Assembly: GCA_023129715.1 (NCBI GenBank)
Contig: JAGMBO010000057.1
Span: forward strand, 26,489 to 90,488
Origin: Candidatus Eiseniibacteriota bacterium
Lineage (GTDB): Bacteria > Eisenbacteria > RBG-16-71-46 > CAIMUX01 > WJJG01
DNA length: 64,000 nucleotides
Direction: 5' to 3'
Shown: piece after piece, positions 9,256 to 21,600 of the stretch
Layout of the letters: the number at the start of each line of letters is the position of its first letter
Position numbering within the stretch: position 1 is the stretch's first letter
Program-made: the position numbers and the translations under genes
Notes under the pieces: model-generated
What the model saw: the letters and a program-made list of their open reading frames with translations, nothing else
The model's database searches: none
Told to the model about the DNA's origin: nothing

Positions 9256-9676
9256 ACCGCGCAAATGGTAACCGCAACATACAAGTAGGGATTGTGAGCG
9301 AAACAAGGATGTTTCTGACGGAGAGTAGAGAGGGCGGCCGGCGAGAGACTCGCTCAAGGCCGGGCGCATCCTGCCGACCCTTTTTCAGAAGCACTTTCGG
9401 GGCTGGCGATCCCGCCATCTCCCTTTCCTGCCTTTCGCTGTCACCAGGTGGTAATGATCTCGTTCTCCACGGCTCACGGCCGGGGAGTGTTTCGCGCTGG
9501 ACCGCGGGGACGAGGTTGGTTGGTCGGGCATGGTTGACCCGCCAATAGTGGGGAGTTTCCTAAGGAGGACGGCGGTGCTGATCACGAAGCAGTTGATCGG
9601 AAGCCCTACGAGGGTTCAATCGGCTCACCAAGGATTCCTTCGCGGTTCGCGGTCTCATGTGAAGGAGGGACAAGGC

Positions 9677-12600
9677 ATGAACTGGACAGGAAAGTCTTCT
9701 GTCTTCTTCGTCACGGTTTTCGCTTTGGCAATTGCCGGGCTGTTCGCTGCGCCGGCGCAGGCCGAGGTGTTGGCCAGTGCGGCGGGGGATGAGGCAGCGT
9801 TCTTCTATTCCTCCTTCCCGATCGAGGGTGGCCCGCACATCATCGCGGCGACGTTCTGGGACGCCGAGTCAAACGATACGACGTATACCGGCGAGCAGGA
9901 CTCGCTCTTCGTCGTCTTCAACGAGCCGGTCAACGTCGGCACGATCGCCATCGAGGACTTCGTCTTCCATGGCTTCGAGGCGGCGACCCTTGAGCGCATC
10001 GACGGCGTGACGGGGAAAATGGCGGTGCTCACCGACCTCGATTCCGAGATCCTGCCGGCGATCGATTCGGTGGGGGTCGTCTGGAGCTCCTTCCTCGGGA
10101 CCGACGGCAGCGACAACAAGGACGTCGGCATGGTGCCGGTGACCGAGGGGCCGGTGATCGTCGACATCACGTACCACGGCAATTGGGACGCCTCGAATGT
10201 CCACGATCCCATCTTCGATCCCGACTCGATCACGGTGATCTTCGACCACCCGGTCACGATCGCCGATGCGACCGGCCTCTTCACCGGGACGCCCGAGTTC
10301 ATCAATGACATCGACAACACCGCCTCGGGGCGCCTGATCGGGATCGCGCCCGCAGCCGCGGCCGACACGATGCTGCAGATCTATACGGGGATCTCGAAGC
10401 TCTGGCTCGCCGCCGGGGATGTCGAGTGGACCGCCGATGACGACCTGCAGAATGCGATGGCGCAGAAGGTCGCCTTCAACAACGACGGTCCCGTCCTGAT
10501 GGCCGCCTACTACAATGACGGGGGGACGGGCGCCACCGGCACGCAGGACGACGACGAGATCTGGCTGGTTTTCGACCAGCCGGTCCCGGCCGGGAGTCTC
10601 CAGGACGTCGACGACCAGTATTCGATTTCCTGGCAGTCGGTCACGTACGTTTTCAGTCTGCTGGCCGAGCAGCGGCGCCAGCCGCAGGGGAACTTCTACT
10701 CCAACGTCATCGTGATCACCAATCCGGTGACCGCGGACGGTGATCCAGCGATTGACGCAGAGATGTATGTGGTGCCCGACTATGCCCACATCGACTACCA
10801 GGGCGTCGAGGGCCCGATGCGCATGTCGCGCTGCAAGGCGGGTGTCGGAATCAGCCGCGCGGCCTACTTCGACCGCGGCACCGACGACGCCGACAACGAT
10901 CAGCTCCATCTCTGGTTCAGCCAGGAGCTCGCTCTGGCCGATGTCACGGCGCTCGACTTCGAGCTGGTTCCCGACGTACCCGACTTCTGGAGTGAGATCA
11001 CCTTCCAGGTCGACAACACCAACGGCTTCGGCCACGTGGTGGTGAGCGGGATCAACAACTCGACCGCGCTCGGCGGCGCCCGCCTCCCAAATGGCTACTA
11101 CGTCAAGATTGCCACCGACACGAGCATCGAGGGCCTCGTCACCACGACGGACGGCTGCGACGGTGAATCGCTGATTCCGATCATGGACGACAGCGAGCCC
11201 GCGCGCGTGCGCCTCGCCGAGGTGCCCAGCCTGACGTACAAGCGCTACAACAGCGTGACCGACGCCGACACCGCCTTCATCGCCTGGCGCGAGACGGGGC
11301 TGGTCGACGACTCGGATCAGTACTTCGTCTTCTTCACCAATCAGCCGGGCACCGATCTCGATGATCTCTTCATCGATAACTACCGCCAGAGCGCGTTGGT
11401 GGCGTCGAACCTGACGCCGGTGACGGTCAACGGCAGTGTCATGAGCTGTGCGGTCGACATCGAGCAGGGCAACCCGACGACCGACGGACACGCGATCGTC
11501 CACGGCGACGAGCTGTACTTCATGCTCGTCCCGGCGACCTTCTGGGGTAACATGGCCGACGGGGATGAGGATGCGGTGCTGAAATTCACCACCCCGATCA
11601 TTGCCGGCCCGGTTTGCCCGCCGCGCGACTTCGACGAGAACGACGACGACATCATCCATGTGACCGGGGTCTTTGCCCCGGCCGACACGAGCTGGACGCG
11701 CTCGATGTTTGGTGATGCCAACGCCTTGCCCTGCGGTACGCATGTCTTCATCTTCGACGGCGACGATCCCTTGGGCAGCAGCATCGAGCTGGGGACCGGT
11801 CCGGTCAATCCGAACGGCTCGTTCGACCCGGTCGTGCTCGGCGACCCGACGGTCGATCCCGACACCCTGCAGGCGTTCTTCGTCTTCGCCTGGCAGGAGG
11901 GGGCCTTCAGCGACTCGTTCGCCGTGATCCTGAACGACATCGCCCTGCCGTCGATCGTCGACGGTTCGGTGATGGACCTGTTCAACCCCTACCAGATCTA
12001 CAAGGGTGATGATTACGTCAACATCATCATGCAGGCCGACGACGCCACCGGCGACCCGGCCTCGCCGACAACGGCCCTTAGTGACCTGCTCGAGGTCTGG
12101 GCCGACATGACCTTCATCGACAACCGCACGGCGTTGCCGACGTCGCTGGGGAGCTTCGAGCTCGACTCGATTCCGATGTGGTCGATGGGTTCCGACGAGA
12201 TCGACAACGACGGCGACTGGGTCGCCCACGACCCCCTCATCGACCTTGATGACGACGGCGTGATGGACTTCCCCGAGCCCTTCTTCGATGAGAACGGCAA
12301 CGGCTACTACAATGCCGGGGAGACCTTCGTCGACCGGGATGGCGACGATCTCTGCGATGCGCCCCGCGACCCGCTCGAGACGCCTCCCGCAGGCAGCACC
12401 GACTACGACTTGAACCTCGACTCGGCGGACGAGGATGAGCACGGCTGGTACGAGATCCGCCTGCTCGCCTCGGGCGACGAAGACCTGTACAACGACGTCG
12501 TCAGGGGCTTCCAGGTCCTCGATACGGTCACCGACTCGACGGGCACGAGCAACTTCGGCGAGATCGATGATCTGCCGGCGCCCTTCGGCCTGCGCGACGT

Positions 12601-15600
12601 CTATATCGATGCGACCACCGAGCTCGACGAGCACACCACACCCTTCATCTGCGAGCTCGACGAGGTCGCCCCGACGGTCGCCAAGATCACCGAGTTCTAC
12701 ACCGCCGCCGCGTTCCTGACCGCGGCCGACCCGGCCGACAACGTGATCCTCCCGACCAATCCGGTCTATCACATGGGCCGCTACCTCGACGTGCTGATGG
12801 AGACCCACAGCGACAACGACGTGCTCTTCTCGGTCGCCCAGATCAAGGAGAGCTCGAAGGCGACGTGGGAGCATCTCACGCTCGATCCGGCCGGCTGGAA
12901 CGCCGATGCCGACACCCCGGGTGTCGCCGGCTTCGACGACGACCGCGATGTCGCCTTGATGGGCTACGACACCGACGGCATCGACAACGACGACGACGGC
13001 GAGATCGACGAGCCCGGCGAGGGGATCGACTTCCAGGATCCGGAGGTCGTCGACGCCAGCCAGGACTCGACCGCCGACGCGAATGCGGTCAATCCCGACT
13101 TGATCTACCGGACGACCGACCGGATCGACAATGACAACGACGCCTTCTACGTCTTCGAGCCCTATTGGGACGTGGGCGGGGGTGCGGTCTATCACCGCAT
13201 CATCTGGTTCAACATCGACGAGACGCGCAGCAACGACATCGACGACGACTTCGACGGCGTTCCCGACGACAACGGCGGCGGCGCCCTGGGCACGCCCGAG
13301 GACGAGACCTACAGCGCGATCTCGGACGACAACGAGGACGGAATCGTCGATGCCGAGGCGATCGAGCTGATCGCCGACGGCGGGACCACGCAGCGCTTCT
13401 TCTGTGTCGCCGACAGCGCCTACAGCGGTCCCTTCTACGTGGCCGCGCCCTATGTCCTCGGGGATGCCCCCGATGGGATGCCGAGTGACGTGATCAACGA
13501 CATCCGCGGTCTGACCGACTTCCGCGGCCCGAGCTACGGCATCCTCGATGCAAATGGCGGGGCGATGATCGACCCGCCGGCCTTCCCCTGGGGTGACAGC
13601 ACCACCGCGGCGGAGTTCAACTGGTACCTGCTGCACGGGGACGAGAACATCGACTTCTGGCACCTGGCGCAGATCATGTTCGGCACGGTTCCCGACGGCA
13701 GCGAGGAGTACGACCTGCGCATCGCCGCCTATGACCAGGCGGGCAACGTGCAGTACTCCTACGCCGCTCCGATCACGTTCACCTCGGACGTGACCGACCC
13801 CGTCGTCCAGCTAGAGCAGTGTGCCGATGGCGACACGACGATCTGCGAGGACGCCCACCTCGACCTGACGACGACCGACGATGACGATGCGGTCAAGATC
13901 TTCTTCGAGGCGCGTTTCTCGACCGACGAAGGCACGACCTGGAGCGACTGGGGCGCCGACTGGGCGCATCAGGATGAGTCGCGGCCCTACACGGCGGCCT
14001 TCGACTCGCTCTTCGTGATCAGCAACGACCCGCCCGACGACTACGTGCTGGCGCAGTTCCGGGCCTACGGCGAGGATGAGTTCGGCAACGTCCAGGATCC
14101 CGACTCGACCTGTGTCTTCGAGGCGCGGATTGAGGACTGCCGCCCGCCGGTGACCTGGTTCACGCTGATCCACGAGACGATGAATACGCATCCCGCCGGT
14201 GATCACATGAACATCGGCGATACGGCCAATCCGTACTACTACCGCGACGTGATCGGCCCGCTGCAGGTCCCGGTCGGTGAGACGATCGATGTCTGGGCGC
14301 TCTTCGCCCCGGACACGGGCATGGTGGCGACCTACGATCACGATGTCATCCGGGTGGTCCTCGAGTACCGGCCCGCCGGAGCCGGCGATTGGACGATGCT
14401 CGAGACGATCGAGGGTGATGTGATCGTCGACGAGGTCACCGGCGATACGCTCTCCGTCGACCTGACCCTGCCGGTCGCGGTGACGCTGAACACCGCTGCG
14501 CTCGAGACGGGCTCCTACGACCTGCGGGTCTGGGCCTGCGACATCGAGGGCAACTGCAATACGACGACCTATGATATCGCGATGATCACGGTGGTCGACG
14601 AGGGTCTGCGGGCCTACATCGAGCCCCCCTATCGTGAGAACCCGACCGATCCCTTCGAGCTCTACGCGCTCAACTGGATCCACGACTACGACCTCGAGGA
14701 GGTCGAGTTCGAGTTCTACGAGGACTTGAACGGCAATGGTGAGCCCGACGACGCCAAGACCGAGTGGGTCCACATCGCCACCGACATCGGCAGCGCCACC
14801 GACTTGCCCGGTTCGCGTGGTGACGTGACGCTCTATCGCGGCGCGGACATGATCTTCGATCTCGAGGAGGGCACGCCTGGCTTCCACGCCTTCCGCGGGT
14901 ACACGGTCACCGGCGACAGCGCCGAGGCCTATATCGACTACGACGGGGACGGCTACAGCGAGCGCGACCCGATCATCCTCGATGCCGATGAGGACATGTG
15001 GTACACGCCGGGCAACGACATTGTCTTGCTGGGCGACGGTACCGAGATCCTGGGCGAGGGGCTGCTCGAGCTGACCGCCTTCGAGGACACCGAGTTCCGC
15101 ACGGGCGACTTCCCGTTCGATGCGACGCAGTGGATCTTCCGCGAGAACCTCTCGCCGAACACTCCGGCGCAGGGCACCGGCATGCTCAACCTGTGGCATG
15201 TGCAGTGGGACGTGACCGGACTCGAGGGTGACTTCCTGGTGCGGGCCAAGGCGACCGACATCCTCTACAACATCGATGAGGATCGCCCCAACAAGCCGAT
15301 TCCGTGGGAGACGCTCTCGATCGATACCGAGCCGCCGGTAGCGACGATTACCGAGCTGACCTATCCCGACGCTTCCGCCGAGCCGGCGATCGACGGGATC
15401 TACATCAACGGTCAGACCGGCTGGTTCGGGATCCTGGCCGAGTGCTCAGATGCGGACGTCGAGCACGTCCAGATCGAGTTCCGGATTCCGGGGCATGCCG
15501 AGCTCGGGGACTGGACGCCGATGGACGTCAACGACGACAACGACTTCTACGCCGACATCGACGGGATCCCCGGCTTCTCCGACGAGGACGAGATCATCCT

Positions 15601-18600
15601 CGACGACGGAGACTTCGTCTTCGACGAGAGCAAGGGTGATCTGGTGCTGTATAAGGGCGCCAACGGCGAGATCAACACGCCGGCCGGCACGCCACTGCTG
15701 CCGCTCTTCAACGTCGATATCCCCGGCGCGCTCCTCTACTTGGTCGAAGAGGATGATAACGGCGACGATGACGACAACGATGGGATGACCGATGAGGACA
15801 TCGACAATCCCGAGGATCGCATCGCGCCCTACTTCGTCTACATGCACATTGGTGCGCTGCACCTGATCAGCGACACCAACGTCGAGCTGCGGGCGGTGGC
15901 GACCGATCAGTCGGCCAACGCCGACCCGAACCCGGCTGTGCTGCAGCTGGTGCTCGGCGAGACCAACGCACCCGAGACCGACGTCGTCTGGGTGAAGATG
16001 GACGACGAACTCATCGACGATGTGTTCCCGTCAATCTCCGACGGCGACGGGGTCTATCAGTTCGTGGGCGGTGACGACGAGATCACGGTGATGACCACGG
16101 GCGAGGATGCCACGGCGATCGAGAACGTCGACCTGATGTGGCGCCGCGCACCCGAGTGCGTCACCCCGATGCTCTACGAGTGGGACAACCCCTGGCAGAG
16201 CATGGCGGACGGTGGCTACACGACGGCCAACACGAGCTACGACTATCCGTTCGACGTCAACCTGGCGCAGTTCCTGGCCGACAACGGCAGCGGCGTCTAT
16301 GAGTTCTATGTCGAGGCGACCGACAACAACGGCAACGCCACGCCGCCCTACGAAAACCCGAACCGCTTCCGCTTGCTGGAGGACGAGGCCACGATCGTCA
16401 CCGATCTGACCGACGTCTGGGTCGAGCCGGCCCACGACGGCCTGCCGGGCAGCGAGCTCTGGTTCGAGGCGGAGGTTGTACCGGCCAACGAGGATGCCAC
16501 GGTGGCGTTCCTCTACGCCGAACGCGTACTGGATGTGGAGATCGACCCGACGCGGGTCACGCCGCATCCGGAGCATGCGACCTACATGACGATGGATCTG
16601 GTGCCGGGGATCTTCGGAGATCCCGCGGATCATGCGGTCCTCACGATCGATGACGTCGAGTACACCTTCTACGAGGACGCTGATGCCCTGATCCTCAGCG
16701 GTGATGCCACCGGCTGGACCTACGATGCCGGTGACGATGTCGTCGAGTTCCTGGCGATTCCGGGGACCGAGGCCGAGATTCTGGTCAGCTACAACATCAC
16801 CGGCTACGACTATCTCTGGCAGACGCCGGACGCTGAGTCGACCGACGATGAGCCCGATGTGAGCGACGGCTACTACGCCGCCGCGTGGGATCAGCCCCAC
16901 GGTGGCGTGCCCGAGCCGGATTCACCGTACACGGTGGCCTACGACATCATCGCGACCCTCTACGTCGGCGCACCCGGCGATGAGGACTGCGGGCTGATGG
17001 GCGAAGACGTTTCCGAGGGGCAGTATGTGATGCTGCTCGACGAGGAGGCGCCGCATATCACGCTCTTCGCCCAGGGGCTCCGCAACGCCGACCTGGACGC
17101 CTTCTGGCCCGGCAACCCCTCGTTCGATTCCTGGGAAGGCACCGACGAGGAGTGGGGCGGCGAGGAAGGCAGAATCGAGTGGAAGCTTTCGGGCATCGAG
17201 CACGAGTTCTTCGTCGCCGAGGGGCGTAAGGGGAAGGGCGAGGCCGATAGCGACATCCTCAACGTCAACCTCGTCTTCGAGGACGAGGCTGGTGTGGTGA
17301 CCTCGCTGCCGATGGAGGAGATCCCCGCGGACGCCGAGTATGTCGAGATGACCTTCACGCTCTATGAGTCCGACTTCCCCGAAGTGCTGTATGGATTCGA
17401 GAACGTGGGGCTGAACTTCAACGGCCTGATCCACGAGATGACCCCGACCGACGGTGTCTGGCAGGTGTCCAACGTGCCGGTGCCGACGGGGACGGTAACG
17501 AGCTACACCTTCATGATCGACCAGGACGGCAACGACTGGGACGAGGAGGTGCTCGATCCGCGCAACTGGGAGGCCATGATCGACAAGTTCATGGTCAAGG
17601 GATCGATTACCCAGCCCGGCGCGGACAATGGGGTCTCCTCGATCAGCGTGCCCTTCCCGCCCTTCTGGTTCGTCAGTGGCCCGGACTTCGGGACCGTGAC
17701 GTCGGTGTGGGAGGTCTATGCCGAGGCATTCGACGACGTGGGCAACCGCGGTGTCACCGAGATGAACGTCAAATTCGTCTATGACCCGGTTGCGCCGAGC
17801 GTCGACGAGGTCACGGCCAGCAGCACGCGCTTCGGCGCGGGCGACACGGTGATGGTCTACGCGACGATTACCGACCCGCCGGCGGCCGACTTCGACGTGA
17901 TCACCGTGGCCGAGGCCCTCTTCCAGTACTGTCCGAACTACACGGCGGTCAAGGCGGGTGAGGGTGATCCGGTCTGGCTCGAGTTCGGTGCCGCGATCGA
18001 CACGAATCGTACCGACGGTTGGTCGATGCAGGGCACGATTCCCGATCCGGAGATGGATGGCTTCGACAACGACGGTGACGGGACCTGGGATGAGGCCGAC
18101 GAGTCGACCTCGATGATGGCCTTCCGGGTGCTGGCCCTCGACGATGGGCACAACTACAGCGACCCGGCCGATGCCAATGGGATCCGCGAGTTCACGCTCG
18201 ATGAGACCGAGCCGGCCGCCGTGCTGACCAGCCCCGGCGAGGGTTTGGTCTATCCCTACGGCTCGACCATCACCCTGACTGCGGAGATCACCGAGTACGA
18301 GGAGATCGCCAAGGGGACCGACATCCACCATGTCCTCTTCCAGTTCGACAAGGGCGACGGTTTCGAGAACGTCGACATCACGCCCGAGGATGGCTCGGAC
18401 GCCGACTTCGACGTGACCGAGCCCTACGAGGTGATGTTCAACACGGCCGACTACCTCGGCGAAGAGGATTCCTACATCCGCTTCCGCGCGGTGGCCGCCG
18501 ACTATGCGGGCAATGAGGATCACGACCCGGCTGAAGTCCTGGTGATCGTCAACGACATCACCGGACCAGAGGCCTATCCGATGTGGGCCAAGACGACCGG

Positions 18601-21600
18601 TGCCACGAGCTGGACGCCGCTGACGGATGCGCACGTGGCGCTCCATGGCCCCGAGGCGATGCTCAAGGGTGTGGTCGTCGATCCGGCCGGCTGGGAGCAC
18701 ATCGCAACGGTCACGGTTCAGTACACGGCGCCGGCCAAGGAAGACTGGGTGACCATCGCGGTGATTCCCGCGGGCGATCTGACGCACGACGCCGGTGACC
18801 TCGACTTCTACGCCGAGTGGGAGACCGTGTGGGATACCCATCCGCTGCCGGAGGGGCTCTACACGATTCGGGCGATCGCGGCCGATGTCGACGCCAACGC
18901 CGATGAGGCGCCGTTGACTCAGGAGGTTGCGGTCGACCACACGCCCCCGGCGGTGCTCTACGAGCCGATCGCCGGCTACTACGACGGCTTCGCGCCCTGG
19001 GCCTGGTACTACAACGACGGTGTCGTCGACCAGCAGTCGATGGTGCTGACGCCCGATCCGGCGACCGGAGATCTCGCCTTCATGGTGATCACTCCGGATG
19101 CCGACATTGCGGGCATCACGCTCGAGTGGCACCAGGACGGGACGCACGCGCTCGGCGAGTGGGCGCCGTTCGCGATGGATATGTTCGACTACGAGCCGAA
19201 CCTGACCTTCGACGCGGCCAAGACGACCTACTACGTCTGGTGGCTGCCGCTGGACAACTTCCGTGACCACTGCGAGCTGGTGGGCATCAGCGGGGTCATG
19301 GACATCCGCGGGCTGGCGACCGACTATGCCGGCAATGCCAATATCCTCTATGACGCCAACAACCTGTGGAAGATCTGGACCGTCGACGTCGACGATCCGA
19401 CCGCCTTCGACTTCAACCATGATCTGACCAACCCGGATGAGCCGCAGGTTGAGTCGGGTGAGCCGGTCACCTTCGAGTTCGTGCTGGCCGACACCACGAC
19501 CGACGTCGTCACCGTGCGCCTCGAGTATCGCGAGGCGCCGGAGGTCGGAGTTCCTCCCGATTGGGAGGTGATCGATCCGAATCCGGCGACCGAGGAGATC
19601 GAGCCGATCGAGCTCACGGTTGTGGATCTGGACACGCCCTATGCCATGTGGCACGGCACGGCGACGTGGGAGACGCCCTATCCGCTGGTGCAGGATACTG
19701 ATTACGACGTGCGGGTCGTCTTCTATGACAGCGCGCACAACTGGGATACGAGTGAGCTCACGATCACCGTCGAGGACAACATCAAGCCGGTGTACACGAA
19801 GATCTGGGCGGTTCCGGCCGAGGTCACCTGGCTCGACGACTGGTACGCCGGCACCAACGACATGATCTACGGGACCGACTGTGAGAGCGAGATCGAGAAG
19901 CAGGGCACCGGTGGCCACGATGCGTTGTTCATCGACATGGATGACGACGGCGACTACACGCCGGGTGACGTGGCGATCGATTACGGTGCCTTCTACTACG
20001 GGGCCAGCTACGCGCTCAACGGCCAGCCGTTTGTCGATGGCTGGGGCACGATCGGCGATCCGGGCTTCACCTGGCCGCGCTACATCGATGAAATCGTCCT
20101 CGGGGGCGAGCTCGGTGAGCAGGTCATGGTTTCGCACACGGTGACCCTGGTCGCGCGCACGCAGATCGACGACATCGGCCTGGAGCGGGTCGAGTTCTAC
20201 GCGATCACTCCGGCCGGAGATACGCTCCTCGTCGACACCGACGAGTGCGTCCCGGCCTATGGAATGGGCAACTACCTGTGGCACGTGATCTGGGACACCA
20301 AGGATCTGGATGACTATGGCGAGCCGCTCTATCCCGACGGGGTCTACACGATCGTGCCGATCGCCTATGACCTCGAGGGGAACGTCGAGGAGTGGGGCGC
20401 CAAGGATATGTCCGGCCATGCCGTGGTGACGGTGGACAACACCGCCCCGCAGGCGACGCCGGACGCGGATCCCTACACCGAAGGCGTGCAGCCGAGCATC
20501 ACGGTCGAGCGCAACTCGTTCATGACGCTGTTCGCCACGACCGACGTGGACGGCATCGCCGACGACGAGGTCACCTTCTACTACAAGCGGGCGACCGATC
20601 TGAACCGCCCCGACGCGTGGACGATGGTCCAGAACGCCTGGGGCGTCGATGCCAGTGACGTCAATCCAGACAAGACGCGGCCGTACGTCTTCGACTGGGA
20701 CTTCGACATGATGGACGTCCCGTTCCCGCTGGTCGATCCGGTCGTGGGTGTCGACTACCACGTCGCCTGCGACGCGGCTGATCTGCTCGTGAACACCGAA
20801 GACAAGACCGATGCCTTCGAGGATGACCGCTACATCACCTTCACGGTCGTCGACACGAAGGCGCCGGTGGCGACGATCACCGGAGTGCGTCGTGCCACGG
20901 GCGACAACAGGTTGATCCAGATGCCCCATCTGGACAGCCCCGTCCACGCGCGCGACTTCTGGTACCTGATGGCCGAGATTCTGGAAGGCGACAACGACGT
21001 CGAGCGGGTGGAGTTCATGTGGGCCCTGCCGGGCGAGGCGCCGCAGCTAATCGATGCGGACGTCACCCGGGATCCCGAGAATCTCCACACGTGGCGGATC
21101 TACGACTGGGATCTGCGGGCGTTGGCCGGACAGACGATCGAGGTCTTCGCGGTGGCGACCGACGACGTCGGCCACACGGACTTCGATAGCGAGACCGGAC
21201 GGCCGATTCAGGGACCGATCTTCACGGTCTTCGTCGACTTCGACGCGCCGACGATTACGATGGTCACGCCGTGGGACGACATGAAGGAGTGTCGGTCCAA
21301 TTGGGAGACCGACGACGACATCTATGAGCTGATCTTCACCTCCACGGCAACCGACATCGACGAAGAGTCGGTTGTCTGGGAGTGGAAATTCTCGGGTGAC
21401 CCGGATCTCGAGGAGAACTGGACAGTCTGCTACGACTCCGGCAATGCCGTCTTCGACGCCAGCACCGGAACGTTCGCGGATGTCTGGGACATCGACGACG
21501 ACTGTCTCGAGAGCAACTTCTACGATGTCCGGCTGACCCTGTATGACGATGCCGGGAACATGTACCAGGCGATCGTGGCCGTGCGGATCGTGATCGATGT

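Larger units (their letters stand above)
8931..9676 (+). other. 746-bp non-coding leader of the giant surface-protein gene
   Basis: No convincing gene. It holds two TTGACA-type promoter candidates (9096-9125 and 9227-9255); a 12-nt direct repeat AAGGTCACGGGG at 8956-8967 and 9034-9045; an inverted repeat GAGCCGA/TCGGCTC at 9047-9053/9065-9071; and, from about 9260 on, a transcribed leader of roughly 415 nt. The leader matches no riboswitch motif I recognise. A second Shine-Dalgarno, AAGGAGG 9562-9568 with GTG 9575, lies in frame with the giant gene. Confidence 0.6.

Noticed and set aside
9530..9676. Upstream extension of the giant gene to the first in-frame start codon
   Set aside because: It would bury the signal peptide after 49 residues; ATG 9677 has the better Shine-Dalgarno and a normal signal peptide. 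GTG 9575 is kept only as a finding.
9869..13663. Minus-strand open frame of 1264 codons opposite the giant gene (with similar ones at 16922-20947 and 21047-25021)
   Set aside because: They mirror the Asp/Glu-rich, GC-ending codons of the sense gene, which leave few stops on the complementary strand. Composition is Val/Asp/Arg/His-biased, with no signal peptide, domain or ribosome-binding site.
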